Shown here piece by piece: positions 42,814-49,821 of a stretch of 64,000 nt of DNA. The notes under the pieces are model-generated. The model saw only the letters and a program-made list of their open reading frames with translations. It was not told the origin of the DNA and did no database searches. Numbering within the stretch: the stretch's first letter is position 1; each line of letters starts with the position of its first letter. The translations under genes and the position numbers were made by a program. Origin of the DNA: Xylanibacter caecicola (GTDB lineage Bacteria > Bacteroidota > Bacteroidia > Bacteroidales > Bacteroidaceae); contig NZ_JABKKJ010000001.1 in NCBI RefSeq assembly GCF_013166515.1, positions 341,398 through 405,397 of the forward strand, given 5' to 3'.

Positions 42814-44400
42814 ATGCTTTATGAGGACGACACGCTCCAGCTGGCCGCCGATGACGACGCGCCCAGCCTTGCCCCGTCTGTCTTCGATGCTGTGGCCGAC
42901 CTTATCTATAAGGCTGGCGGCTTCGACATAAACCAGGTTAAAGACCCTGCGGCGCGCAAACTCTTGATCGAGACGGCGGCAGCCATTAACAGGGGCGTAA
43001 ACACGCACCTGCCTACCGACGTGCCCGACACGCTGCGCTATGCCCTGGAAGAAAACAGCTTTATATTTTCAGGCTTTAAGACGTTCCACGCCATGCGCGA
43101 AATAGGGCTGTCGCTGCTGAACGACAAAGGCGAAATAAAGCAGTACGCCGATTTTCAGGCCGACGTGATAAAGCTCAACAACAAGTATAACAAAGCCTAT
43201 CTGTATGCCGAATATAAACACGCCATAAGCACCAGCCAAATGGCAGCCAAATGGGTGGGTATAGAGGCCGACGGCGACCGCTACCTGTTGCAGTACCGCA
43301 CGGCAGAGGATAACCGCGTGCGCGAAGACCACGCAGCCCTGGACGGCATAACACTGCCGCCTTCCGACCCGTTCTGGTCTAAATACTACCCGCCGAATGG
43401 CTGGGGCTGCCGATGCACCGCCGTACAGGTACGCCGTGGCAAATACACCGAAAGCGACCCAAAGGCGGCCATGGAGCTGGGCGACAGTGCCACAGAGGCG
43501 GCAAAGCAGCAGATTTTCCGCTTTAACGCTGGTAAGGAAATGCAACTGTTTCCGCCGAAACACCCGTATTTTAAGGCTCCAGCGGCGGCGAAAAAGGTAG
43601 TACAGGAAGTCGTCCAGGAAGAAAGCGAACAGGTCAGAAAAGACCGTTATAAAGCAGAACTGCCCGACAGCCTGACCGATGCGGAAAAGGAGGCCATTGT
43701 GCAAAATTACATAGACATAGAAAAAGCGGCTAAAATACGCAAAGGTGTACCCATGAGCCTGGATGATGCAGACAAACAGAGCGCGAACCCTAAACACGTT
43801 TTGCAGTTTATTGAAGACCCCAACGGCACATACCGCGATAAAGCAGGTAAGCGTTACAAGTTGAACCCTGACTATAAAAAGTCACGGGATGAGCGGTATA
43901 GTATAAATTGCGCCACATGTTCACCTGCATACGCACTGCGCCTGCGTGGCTTCAATGTTACGGCAAAGGGCTGCGTGGAGCGTTCAGGCAGTCGTAACGA
44001 GTGGGCTATGAATGGGCACAGCTTCGACATGTGGACAAATGCAGACGGTACACCTGCAAAGCCAGCCTACACCTATGAATGGAAAGAGAAAAAAGGCTAT
44101 AAGACCATGACAGAAAAACGCTATCACGAATACTTTGAGGAAGTAACAAAGGAGGAGGGCGTTTATATTCTCACAATAGGCTGGAAAGGTCGCGGCGGTC
44201 ATGCTACTATTTTACAGCGTTTCGCCGATGGTACGCTGGCATATATAGAGCCACAGGAATATAACGGAACAGCGGCAAAAAGAGACATAGACGAACTATG
44301 CAAGAAAGGCGCAGGAAACCCACACCCAAAACGTGGCGTGCTCCGCGTAGATAACAAAATTTTTAATGCAGGTTATATGGACTTATTCGACACCGAATAG
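42814..44400 (+). CDS. MuF head morphogenesis protein fused to a papain-fold toxin-like domain
   Basis: A 528-aa protein with two parts. Residues 1 to about 205 are the MuF/SPP1 gp7 domain, ending GWGCRCTAVQ (Cys199, Cys201). After a charged linker, residues from about 290 to the end resemble Tox-PL-type papain-fold deamidase domains. They show NCATCSPAYALRLRG (Cys366 or Cys369 as nucleophile), IGWKGRGGHATILQ (His463) and AYIEPQ (Glu479, Gln481). MuF-toxin fusions are known mainly in Firmicutes phages and ride into cells with the head. The frame is open about 60 bp upstream of the ATG, so a non-ATG start nearer the portal stop is possible. The toxin part looks less GC-rich than the MuF part. 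Confidence 0.78.
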   Translation: MLYEDDTLQLAADDDAPSLAPSVFDAVADLIYKAGGFDINQVKDPAARKLLIETAAAINRGVNTHLPTDVPDTLRYALEENSFIFSGFKTFHAMREIGLSLLNDKGEIKQYADFQADVIKLNNKYNKAYLYAEYKHAISTSQMAAKWVGIEADGDRYLLQYRTAEDNRVREDHAALDGITLPPSDPFWSKYYPPNGWGCRCTAVQVRRGKYTESDPKAAMELGDSATEAAKQQIFRFNAGKEMQLFPPKHPYFKAPAAAKKVVQEVVQEESEQVRKDRYKAELPDSLTDAEKEAIVQNYIDIEKAAKIRKGVPMSLDDADKQSANPKHVLQFIEDPNGTYRDKAGKRYKLNPDYKKSRDERYSINCATCSPAYALRLRGFNVTAKGCVERSGSRNEWAMNGHSFDMWTNADGTPAKPAYTYEWKEKKGYKTMTEKRYHEYFEEVTKEEGVYILTIGWKGRGGHATILQRFADGTLAYIEPQEYNGTAAKRDIDELCKKGAGNPHPKRGVLRVDNKIFNAGYMDLFDTE

Positions 44401-44619
44401 AGAAAAGAGGCGCGCGACCTCTGCGCTGTCGGTGATAACGACGCTATGGCCGTCGTAGCCATAGACAGAGGGAAGGCAAATGTCCAAATCGTCAGGATAG
44501 GCAAAGCCGTAGTAAGCGACCCCCGCCTCTTTACCCAAATGGTAAATGTGGTTGCCGTAGCGTTGCACCTCTGATGCAAAGGCTTCCTGAATTTGTTTTG
44601 GTATAGTTTGCTTCTTCAT
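44383..44619 (-). CDS. Small convergent gene, candidate immunity protein
   Basis: The 78-aa product begins KKQTIPKQIQEAFASEVQRY and carries GVAYYGFAYPDDLDICLP, ending in an acidic helix. No family is recognised. It runs against the head cluster and overlaps the last 18 bp of the MuF-toxin gene. It has its own TAnnTTTG box at 44624-44631, so it would be made in the lysogen while late genes are silent. That is what an immunity gene for the neighbouring toxin-like domain would need. A regulator or unrelated small protein remains possible. Confidence 0.55.
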   Translation of the reverse strand: MKKQTIPKQIQEAFASEVQRYGNHIYHLGKEAGVAYYGFAYPDDLDICLPSVYGYDGHSVVITDSAEVARLFSLFGVE

Positions 44620-44623
44620 GCCG

Positions 44624-44631
44624 CAAAATTA
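44624..44631 (-). promoter_or_regulatory. -7 box of the candidate immunity gene
   Basis: Minus-strand TAATTTTG, an exact TAnnTTTG match, ending 5 bp before the ATG at 44619. Transcription would start at or next to the start codon, giving a nearly leaderless mRNA. Confidence 0.5.
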
Positions 44632-44676
44632 CAAATTATTCCTGATATGTAGACAAATAAATCGTAAAAAATAACA

Positions 44677-45135
44677 ATGAGAACCCCCGAACAGCTCAAA
44701 AAAGACATAATTAGCGACATGCGGGTAGACCTTGCAGAGGAATTTGACAAGAATTTCAACCGCAAAGCCTTTTTTACCGAAAAGTGGAAAAAGCGCAGGA
44801 ACCCAAACGCCCTCGGCTCGCTGCTGGTCGTTACGGGCAGCCTCCGTAAGTCCATACAGGCAAAGGAAACGCCCGACGGGGTTAAGTTCACCTCCAACCA
44901 GCCCTATGCCACCCTGCACAATGAGGGCGGCAAAGGCTCGGTAACGGTGCGACAGCACACCCGAAAGAGTAAAAAGGGTAAGACGTACACCGTAAAGCAG
45001 CACACCCGTGCCGTTAAGGTGCCACAGCGTCAGTTTGTCGGCGACGGCAAAGAGACGCAGCGCATTATACAGAATGTTATCGACGACAACTTGGAGCAAT
45101 ACAACCAGGAACTAATAAAAACACTGAAAAAATGA
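44677..45135 (+). CDS. Phage virion morphogenesis protein (Mu gpG-like)
   Basis: The 152-aa protein resembles the gpG/tail-completion family: helical N-terminus, KWKKRRNPNALGSLLVVTGSLRKS and PYATLHNEGG, then a basic stretch and PQRQFVGDGKETQ, the usual end motif. It acts in head-tail joining. It is separated from the MuF gene by the convergent small gene, which is thus embedded in the head cluster. Confidence 0.82.
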   Translation: MRTPEQLKKDIISDMRVDLAEEFDKNFNRKAFFTEKWKKRRNPNALGSLLVVTGSLRKSIQAKETPDGVKFTSNQPYATLHNEGGKGSVTVRQHTRKSKKGKTYTVKQHTRAVKVPQRQFVGDGKETQRIIQNVIDDNLEQYNQELIKTLKK

Positions 45136-45614
45136 GAAAGAAACTATTTTTAGCGATTGCCCAGCGCATTAAAGAACAGGTGCCAGGCATTAAGTTTATC
45201 GACCTGTGGAATGAGCACCTCGCCGAAATCAAAAGCACTACGGCGTGGCCTGTGCCCTCGGTCTTTATTGAGTTTGAACAGTACGACGTGCGGCAGTGCG
45301 CTAACCGCGTCTGCATGGCCGACGTGCCCGTGCGGCTCCACATCATTACACGCACGAAAAACTACACCGCTGGCATAGACGACAAACGCCTCGAGGCGGC
45401 TCTGGACTATTTCGACCTGATAGACCAGGTGCACGCGGCCATGGCGACGCTGGCGGGCGACAATTTCAGCACCTTTATGCTGACCACCTCGGCCACCAAC
45501 CACAACCACGCCGAACTAATAGAAAGCATTGAACGCTACGTTACCCGTGCGCAGTTCACTGCTGGAGCCAGAACGGCACAGCTGCACCCCATAGACACAC
45601 TACGCCTGAAATGA
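45132..45614 (+). CDS. Tail completion/terminator-like phage protein
   Basis: A 160-aa protein with a helical start (RKKLFLAIAQRIKEQVPGI) and a beta-rich body (VPSVFIEFEQYDV, ADVPVRLHIITRTKNYTAG) resembling minor tail/terminator proteins (DUF1834-like fold). It overlaps the gpG-like stop by 4 bp. The position is that of the Mu gp37 neighbour. The assignment is tentative. Confidence 0.55.
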   Translation: MRKKLFLAIAQRIKEQVPGIKFIDLWNEHLAEIKSTTAWPVPSVFIEFEQYDVRQCANRVCMADVPVRLHIITRTKNYTAGIDDKRLEAALDYFDLIDQVHAAMATLAGDNFSTFMLTTSATNHNHAELIESIERYVTRAQFTAGARTAQLHPIDTLRLK

Positions 45615-45653
45615 GAAAAGCCCGCCAGCTCTGTAATGCTGACGGGCTTTTGC

Positions 45654-45899
45654 CTAAAACTCCAGCAGACCGCCGAAAAGGTCGGGTTGCTGCGATTGTG
45701 GTGGGGCGGGTGGTTCTGGTGGTATATTCAGATAATTTAAGTACGTTCTATAACACATCGGGTAAATGGGGTAAATATACTTTTTCCACACCGCCTTGTA
45801 GCATTTTGCGTTATTCCCAGGCTCATAGTGCTGCTCGGTCAACGCCTTAATCAATTTTACACGGTCATACGTGCTTTTGTAATGCCGAAATTTGCCCAT
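45654..45899 (-). CDS. Small early-region protein, end of the leftward early operon
   Basis: An 81-aa protein, basic at first (GKFRHYKSTYDRVKLIKALTE), with a tyrosine-rich middle (YIYPIYPMCYRTYLNYLNI) and a Pro/Gln-rich tail (PPEPPAPPQSQQPDLFGG). No family is recognised; a DNA-binding role is plausible from the first half. It converges on the head cluster. One copy of a 15-bp repeat (45749-45763) lies inside it. Confidence 0.5.
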   Translation of the reverse strand: MGKFRHYKSTYDRVKLIKALTEQHYEPGNNAKCYKAVWKKYIYPIYPMCYRTYLNYLNIPPEPPAPPQSQQPDLFGGLLEF

Positions 45900-45947
45900 T
45901 TCCCGATTTTTTTGTACTTTTGCAGCGTCCTTTATAACACATCGGGT
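45749..45947. repeat. 15-bp direct repeat across a regulatory gap
   Basis: TATAACACATCGGGT occurs at 45749-45763, inside the small gene, and at 45933-45947, in the gap before the DUF3164 gene. The second copy lies just downstream of a plus-strand promoter box. It could be a regulator-binding site. Confidence 0.5.
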
Positions 45948-45990
45948 GCGCGGTTTCCAGGGCTACGGCTTACGGGGGCCGTGCTTTTTT
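45915..45990 (+). ncRNA. Possible short RNA between early and late regions
   Basis: TACTTTTG at 45915-45922 matches the -7 box on the plus strand. About 60 nt later ACGGC (45965-45969) pairs with GCCGT (45978-45982), followed by GC and seven T, a terminator shape. No ORF fits between them. It might instead be the early-operon 3' end read from the other strand, but the T-run favours plus. Confidence 0.35.
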
Positions 45991-46008
45991 TATGGCCGCT
46001 TTCATGGC

Positions 46009-46674
46009 CTATGCGTCTGTTACTGAAAGCGGGATAATGTGCCAGCCTTTCTCGTCCTTGTACTCGGCGCGAATGTACTGCTTTGTTTCGGCAGGCTGGT
46101 AGCTTTCCTCGATGATACGCACACCCTCCTGGAATGTCTCGTCGCCGCTGTCGTCGGCCATTTTGCGCAGCTGGAGCACACGGCTGGCCTTTAGCGTGCC
46201 TTTCTGGTCGCGTGCCAGCAGACGCATTACAGCGTTCACCAACGTGCGGCTGTTCTCGTCCTTTGCCAGGCTCTCTATGTAGTTGCGCACCATTTCGATG
46301 CCGTCCTCCACTGTGTCGCGGTATGCGTCTATGGTGTTACTGCCCAAAGTTATGCGCATGTTTCCGTCGCTGGTGGTAAACGTGTGGCTGTGCTGGCCGC
46401 TCTGCTTGGTCAGGCTCATAACGTCGGCCTTCATGTCCAGAACCGTGCGGAAATTGCCGAACACCGTATTTTTTACGGCCTTAATCTGTTCAGACAGGCT
46501 TTGCAGCTCTGGAATGGCCAAAGCCACCTGCTCGTCCACAAGCTGCGCGTACATTTCGCGGTTTTCCTTGCGCCTCTGCTGGCGGGCTTTCTTTTCCTGT
46601 TCCTCTTTGAACGCTGCAAACTGTGCCTGTTCCTCTGCTGTCATTTCGACAGTCGTTGTTTTGTTTTCGTCCAT
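46009..46674 (-). CDS. DUF3164 family protein
   Basis: The 221-aa early protein is typical of Mu-like phages. The N-terminal third is a coiled coil (QFAAFKEEQEKKARQQRRKE). The DUF3164 signature LVNAVMRLLARDQKGTLKASRVLQL (quoted in part) lies near 155-180 and the tail reads QYIRAEYKDEKGWHIIPLS. In other transposable phages it lies between the B ATPase and gemA-type genes. Function unknown. Confidence 0.75.
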   Translation of the reverse strand: MDENKTTTVEMTAEEQAQFAAFKEEQEKKARQQRRKENREMYAQLVDEQVALAIPELQSLSEQIKAVKNTVFGNFRTVLDMKADVMSLTKQSGQHSHTFTTSDGNMRITLGSNTIDAYRDTVEDGIEMVRNYIESLAKDENSRTLVNAVMRLLARDQKGTLKASRVLQLRKMADDSGDETFQEGVRIIEESYQPAETKQYIRAEYKDEKGWHIIPLSVTDA

Positions 46675-46698
46675 GTTTAACGGGGTTTTAATAGGTGT

Positions 46699-46866
46699 TT
46701 ATATTCTCTTTAACGTGTCGGTGCAAGTCTTTGCGCCCTCGGTGTCGCCATGTACCAGGAACGACAGAACCTGGAACACCACGGCTGTGATTTTCAGCAG
46801 GCCGCCTAAAACGGCCAACGGCAGACGAACTGCCACCTTCAGATAGTTTAATACATTCTTTTTCAT
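46699..46866 (-). CDS. Small hydrophobic early protein
   Basis: A 55-aa ORF between the DUF4406 and DUF3164 genes on the operon strand. It has one membrane-spanning segment (VRLPLAVLGGLLKITAVVFQ) and a polar tail ending KTCTDTLKRI. Gaps to both neighbours are short (20-25 bp). It could be a small membrane regulator or a holin-like protein; the sequence does not decide. Confidence 0.5.
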   Translation of the reverse strand: MKKNVLNYLKVAVRLPLAVLGGLLKITAVVFQVLSFLVHGDTEGAKTCTDTLKRI

Positions 46867-46886
46867 TGTCTTTTTGTTTTTATGGG

Positions 46887-47339
46887 TTAATGTTCAAATA
46901 GCACCTTTATGCCGCATGAGCTGGCCACGTCGAGCTCCAGCTTCGCGCCTTTCGACAGCTCCCAGCCTTTCAGCATGTAAATATAGTCGCAGCGCACCAG
47001 CAGACCTATGTCCCTGCGCATGTGCTTTGTCCAATGCTCTGACTGCGGCACACCGTTGTGAAACGGGTTTACAGGCTCATAGCCTGCCTTTTCCAGCACT
47101 GCGGCTGCTCTGTCGAACGTGTCCATGCGCTCCACAAGGTCGTGGTGGGCTATGGCTCCACTTATGTAACACTTTGGGGCGTTCTGTTCGCGCAGCTTTT
47201 TTAAGCCCGCCAGCCTGTCCAATGCCTCGCGTATCGGGTCGCCACCACTTACGGGCTTGTAGAACTCGCGCACGTCGCACTTAAAGCAGTACCCGTGCAC
47301 GGTAATACTCTGCTTTTTCTTGTCTTTCTTTTTACTCAT
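46887..47339 (-). CDS. DUF4406 (nucleoside deoxyribosyltransferase-like) protein
   Basis: The 150-aa protein has a basic N-terminus with a CFKC pair, then a Rossmann-like DUF4406 domain: CYISGAIAHHD, GYEPVNPFHNG, MRRDIGLLVRCDYIYMLKGW and LELDVASSCGI. The family is related to nucleoside 2-deoxyribosyltransferases, suggesting nucleotide or base chemistry, possibly tied to DNA modification. The role in the phage is unknown. Confidence 0.75.
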   Translation of the reverse strand: MSKKKDKKKQSITVHGYCFKCDVREFYKPVSGGDPIREALDRLAGLKKLREQNAPKCYISGAIAHHDLVERMDTFDRAAAVLEKAGYEPVNPFHNGVPQSEHWTKHMRRDIGLLVRCDYIYMLKGWELSKGAKLELDVASSCGIKVLFEH

Positions 47340-47360
47340 TTCGTTTTATTTAATTGGTTG

Positions 47361-47531
47361 TTACTCGTTTTCATCATAGACCACGTCGTCGCGGTATTCC
47401 TGCATGTCTGCCTGTGTCTGGCACCACTCTGCCAGCTCACGCATAAACCAGCAATATGCCTCGGTGTCCATGTCTATGGTGGCCTCATTTATTTTGCGCT
47501 GGGTCTCGCGCATCATGCTGTCCGTGCTCAT
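47361..47531 (-). CDS. Small early phage protein, 56 aa
   Basis: The ORF starts MSTDSMMRETQRKINEAT and ends DDVVYDENE, acidic and helical. It begins two bases after the GemA-like stop and ends 21 bp before the DUF4406 start, so the spacing fits an operon gene. No family recognised. Confidence 0.5.
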   Translation of the reverse strand: MSTDSMMRETQRKINEATIDMDTEAYCWFMRELAEWCQTQADMQEYRDDVVYDENE

Positions 47532-47533
47532 GG

Positions 47534-48016
47534 TCAGTTCATGTGTTTAAGGCCGCTTTCTGTGGGGTACAGAAAGACCACCTTTTTATGTTCTGTGGTT
47601 ACGTCGTCCACTGCGTCGTGGTCTTTCACCTTGTTGTTAAACAGGTACACCAGGTTGCGCAGACGCTCCAGCGGGATTTTATTAAAGTCGGCTTTCTTGG
47701 CCGCCCTGCACGCTATGGCCTTTATGACCGTGGCGTTGCTCTCACGCCCGCACATCTTTAGCCAGCTCCCTATGGCTGCCATGCACTGCTTGCGCAGCTT
47801 GTCATAGTCCTGCTGCTTGTGGCCGCCCGCCTGTGCCGACAGTTTGCCGCAAATGTCCACCAGGTCGTGGGTGTCTATGTCGCGGCTGCTCTCCACGCCG
47901 TATGCCTCTATGAGGCTGCGCTTCTCGTCGTCGCTCATGCCCAGCACGCTGCAAAGTGTGTGGAACTTTTTAAGCAGCCCTCTGTGGATTTCGTCCATGG
48001 TTTTGTTTTCTTTCAT
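47534..48016 (-). CDS. GemA-like protein (DUF1018, Mu gp16 family)
   Basis: A 160-aa early protein. HTLCSVLGMSDDEKRSLIEAYG, then SSRDIDTHDLVDICGKLS, matches the GemA/gp16 pattern (G..SSR.LT...L....). In Mu, GemA modulates host gene expression and decatenation. The frame is open to 48127, but that part lies inside the preceding ATPase gene in another frame, so ATG 48016 is preferred (47998 is also possible). Confidence 0.75.
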   Translation of the reverse strand: MKENKTMDEIHRGLLKKFHTLCSVLGMSDDEKRSLIEAYGVESSRDIDTHDLVDICGKLSAQAGGHKQQDYDKLRKQCMAAIGSWLKMCGRESNATVIKAIACRAAKKADFNKIPLERLRNLVYLFNNKVKDHDAVDDVTTEHKKVVFLYPTESGLKHMN

Positions 48017-48029
48017 TGTCTTGGTGGTG

Positions 48030-48665
48030 TTAAAGTTCTGCCCAATACTCACGTGCGCCCTGCTCCCAGATAGTGAAGTCCTGGCCGCCCTCGCCTTTGT
48101 CGCTGTCCTCGTAGCGGGTGGTGGCAAATGCCTTGTAACCCTCCACGCGGATTTTTATGTCAGCATCGTAGCGTATGTTTTTGGCCATGTTGCCCTTTGG
48201 CTGTCCTTTGTCCTCATGGGCTATAAAGACAAACAGGGTGTTGGGGTTGTCGTCTTTCAGGCGGGTGTAGTCGCGCATGGTAAAGCCTATCCAATAATTT
48301 ACACTGTCTATTACCACAATGTCGGGCGCGTTCTTTTTGGTCAGGCGTTCCCGTATGTCCTTGAGGCTTTCCTTTTGCAGCAGTATTATTTTGCTGCCTG
48401 CTTCCTCCATGCCGACACGCTCCCAGGCTTTTTGCAGCGACAAGCTCAAACCCTGCTCCAGGCTGTTGTAGGCCACGCGTCCGAAGTTGGTAAGATATTT
48501 GCACAGCTGCATTACGTAGGTCGTCTTACCGCTTCCGCTGCCGCCGTACACTATCCACGCGCCCCGCAGTTCTGGCCGTCCCAGGCTTGCAAGCCACGCC
48601 CCTGTAAAAGGGGCTGTTTCAAACTTGGCCTGCATCACGTTCTTATTACTTATCGCCCTGCGCAT
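48030..48665 (-). CDS. P-loop ATPase, RecA/DnaB-like fold
   Basis: A 211-aa ATPase with Walker A VYGGSGSGKTTY (about 40-51) and Walker B DIVVIDSVNYW (about 115-125). It has a RecA-type arrangement (LFVFIAHEDKGQPKG as the third motif) and IRYDADIKIRVEGYKAFATT at the end. It may load proteins on DNA during replicative transposition, complementing MuB. The start is 5 bp after the previous stop. Confidence 0.72.
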   Translation of the reverse strand: MRRAISNKNVMQAKFETAPFTGAWLASLGRPELRGAWIVYGGSGSGKTTYVMQLCKYLTNFGRVAYNSLEQGLSLSLQKAWERVGMEEAGSKIILLQKESLKDIRERLTKKNAPDIVVIDSVNYWIGFTMRDYTRLKDDNPNTLFVFIAHEDKGQPKGNMAKNIRYDADIKIRVEGYKAFATTRYEDSDKGEGGQDFTIWEQGAREYWAEL

Positions 48666-48670
48666 GTCTT

Positions 48671-48943
48671 CTAATTTAGGGATATTGTCAGCTGTGGCAC
48701 GCCGTTAGGGGTGCTTATAATTATGCTGCGGTCTGTTGAAGTTATAAAATGTGTGGAACCCAGGCACTCCCATGCGTTCCTGCGCAAATACTGAAAACTG
48801 CGCACATAGTCCAGCACCCCATTTATAACGGACTCACACTCTGCGTCGGCGTATTCTGCCCCTCTGTCGTAGGGAAAGCCTACCAGCAGCGACAGCACCC
48901 AATTAGGCGTGCGTTTAGGGCGTATGATATTAAAGCGTGCCAT
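48671..48943 (-). CDS. Small early protein between MuB and the RecA-like ATPase
   Basis: The 90-aa protein begins MARFNIIRPKRTPNWVLSLL. Its ATG overlaps the MuB stop (TAATG), so it is translationally coupled; the frame continues upstream but inside MuB and without sense. The C-terminus is beta-like (STDRSIIISTPNGVPQLTIS). No family recognised. Confidence 0.6.
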   Translation of the reverse strand: MARFNIIRPKRTPNWVLSLLVGFPYDRGAEYADAECESVINGVLDYVRSFQYLRRNAWECLGSTHFITSTDRSIIISTPNGVPQLTISLN

Positions 48944-49794
48944 TACTGTGCCCCTCCTTTCTTTTTCGCTGCCCATACAGCGCGTTTTACGCGGCGCAGG
49001 TCGCACTCCGCGCCTGCTATTATTTCCTGTATGGTCTTGGGGTCGTTCACGCCGTTGGCCTTGCACACGGCGGCTATGTCCTCGCCATTGATAACCTGGA
49101 GCTGCACGAACTTGCGGCCTATGCGGCTGTATATTTCCTCATAGCCTTTCTTTTTCAGGCGCACGCCGCGTTCTATGCGGTTTTTAAGGTACTCCGTGGC
49201 CACCATGATAATGCCGCAGTGCCCCTCCAGCTGGTTATACAGGGAAATGAAAAAATAGAGCACCTGGTCGCGCAGCTTGTCGGCCTCGTCCAGAATGATG
49301 AGCGGCGCGTCTGCACTGTTCAGCGTCTCCACTATGGCGTCCATTTGGTCGCTCACACTGCCGCCCACATCTTTGCCCAGCGCACGCAGCAGCTTGTTTA
49401 TAAACGTCGGCCTGTTCCAATACTCGCTGCACATTAAATGGTACACGTTCTGTCTGCCCTTGGCGTAGCTCTTTATGGCCTCGGTCTTTCCGCAGCCTGC
49501 AAAGCCCGTAATGGCTATTACAAGGCTTTCCTCTTTGGCCTGCTCCATTAAGAACGCCATGCGCTTGTACGCCCCTGTTTTCACTATCTGCCACGCGCTG
49601 GTGTCGTGGCCTATCTGGGCGGCCACTGCGCGCCACAGCTCGTCGCTGATTGTGTCCCATTGCCCTGACAGCATTTTGCTGACGGTGGCAGTGCTGGTGC
49701 CGTTAAGGCTGCGGGCTGCCTTGTTCTGGCTGCCCATTTTGTCGCAATACTCTTTCAGGCGTGCGGCAATCTGTTGTTTTTCGTCCTTTATCAT
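48943..49794 (-). CDS. Transposition ATPase (MuB-like)
   Basis: A 283-aa AAA+ target-selection protein. Residues 15-60 form a helix-turn-helix (GSQNKAARSLNGTSTATVSK), as in MuB. Walker A GFAGCGKT lies at 97-104 and Walker B LIILDE at 165-170. A basic C-terminus ends KRAVWAAKKKGG. MuB binds target DNA and gives the transposase immunity to its own genome. It lies 27 bp downstream of the transposase gene. Confidence 0.92.
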   Translation of the reverse strand: MIKDEKQQIAARLKEYCDKMGSQNKAARSLNGTSTATVSKMLSGQWDTISDELWRAVAAQIGHDTSAWQIVKTGAYKRMAFLMEQAKEESLVIAITGFAGCGKTEAIKSYAKGRQNVYHLMCSEYWNRPTFINKLLRALGKDVGGSVSDQMDAIVETLNSADAPLIILDEADKLRDQVLYFFISLYNQLEGHCGIIMVATEYLKNRIERGVRLKKKGYEEIYSRIGRKFVQLQVINGEDIAAVCKANGVNDPKTIQEIIAGAECDLRRVKRAVWAAKKKGGAQ

Positions 49795-49821
49795 CGTTTT
49801 ACGTTTTTATGGTTGTTGCAT

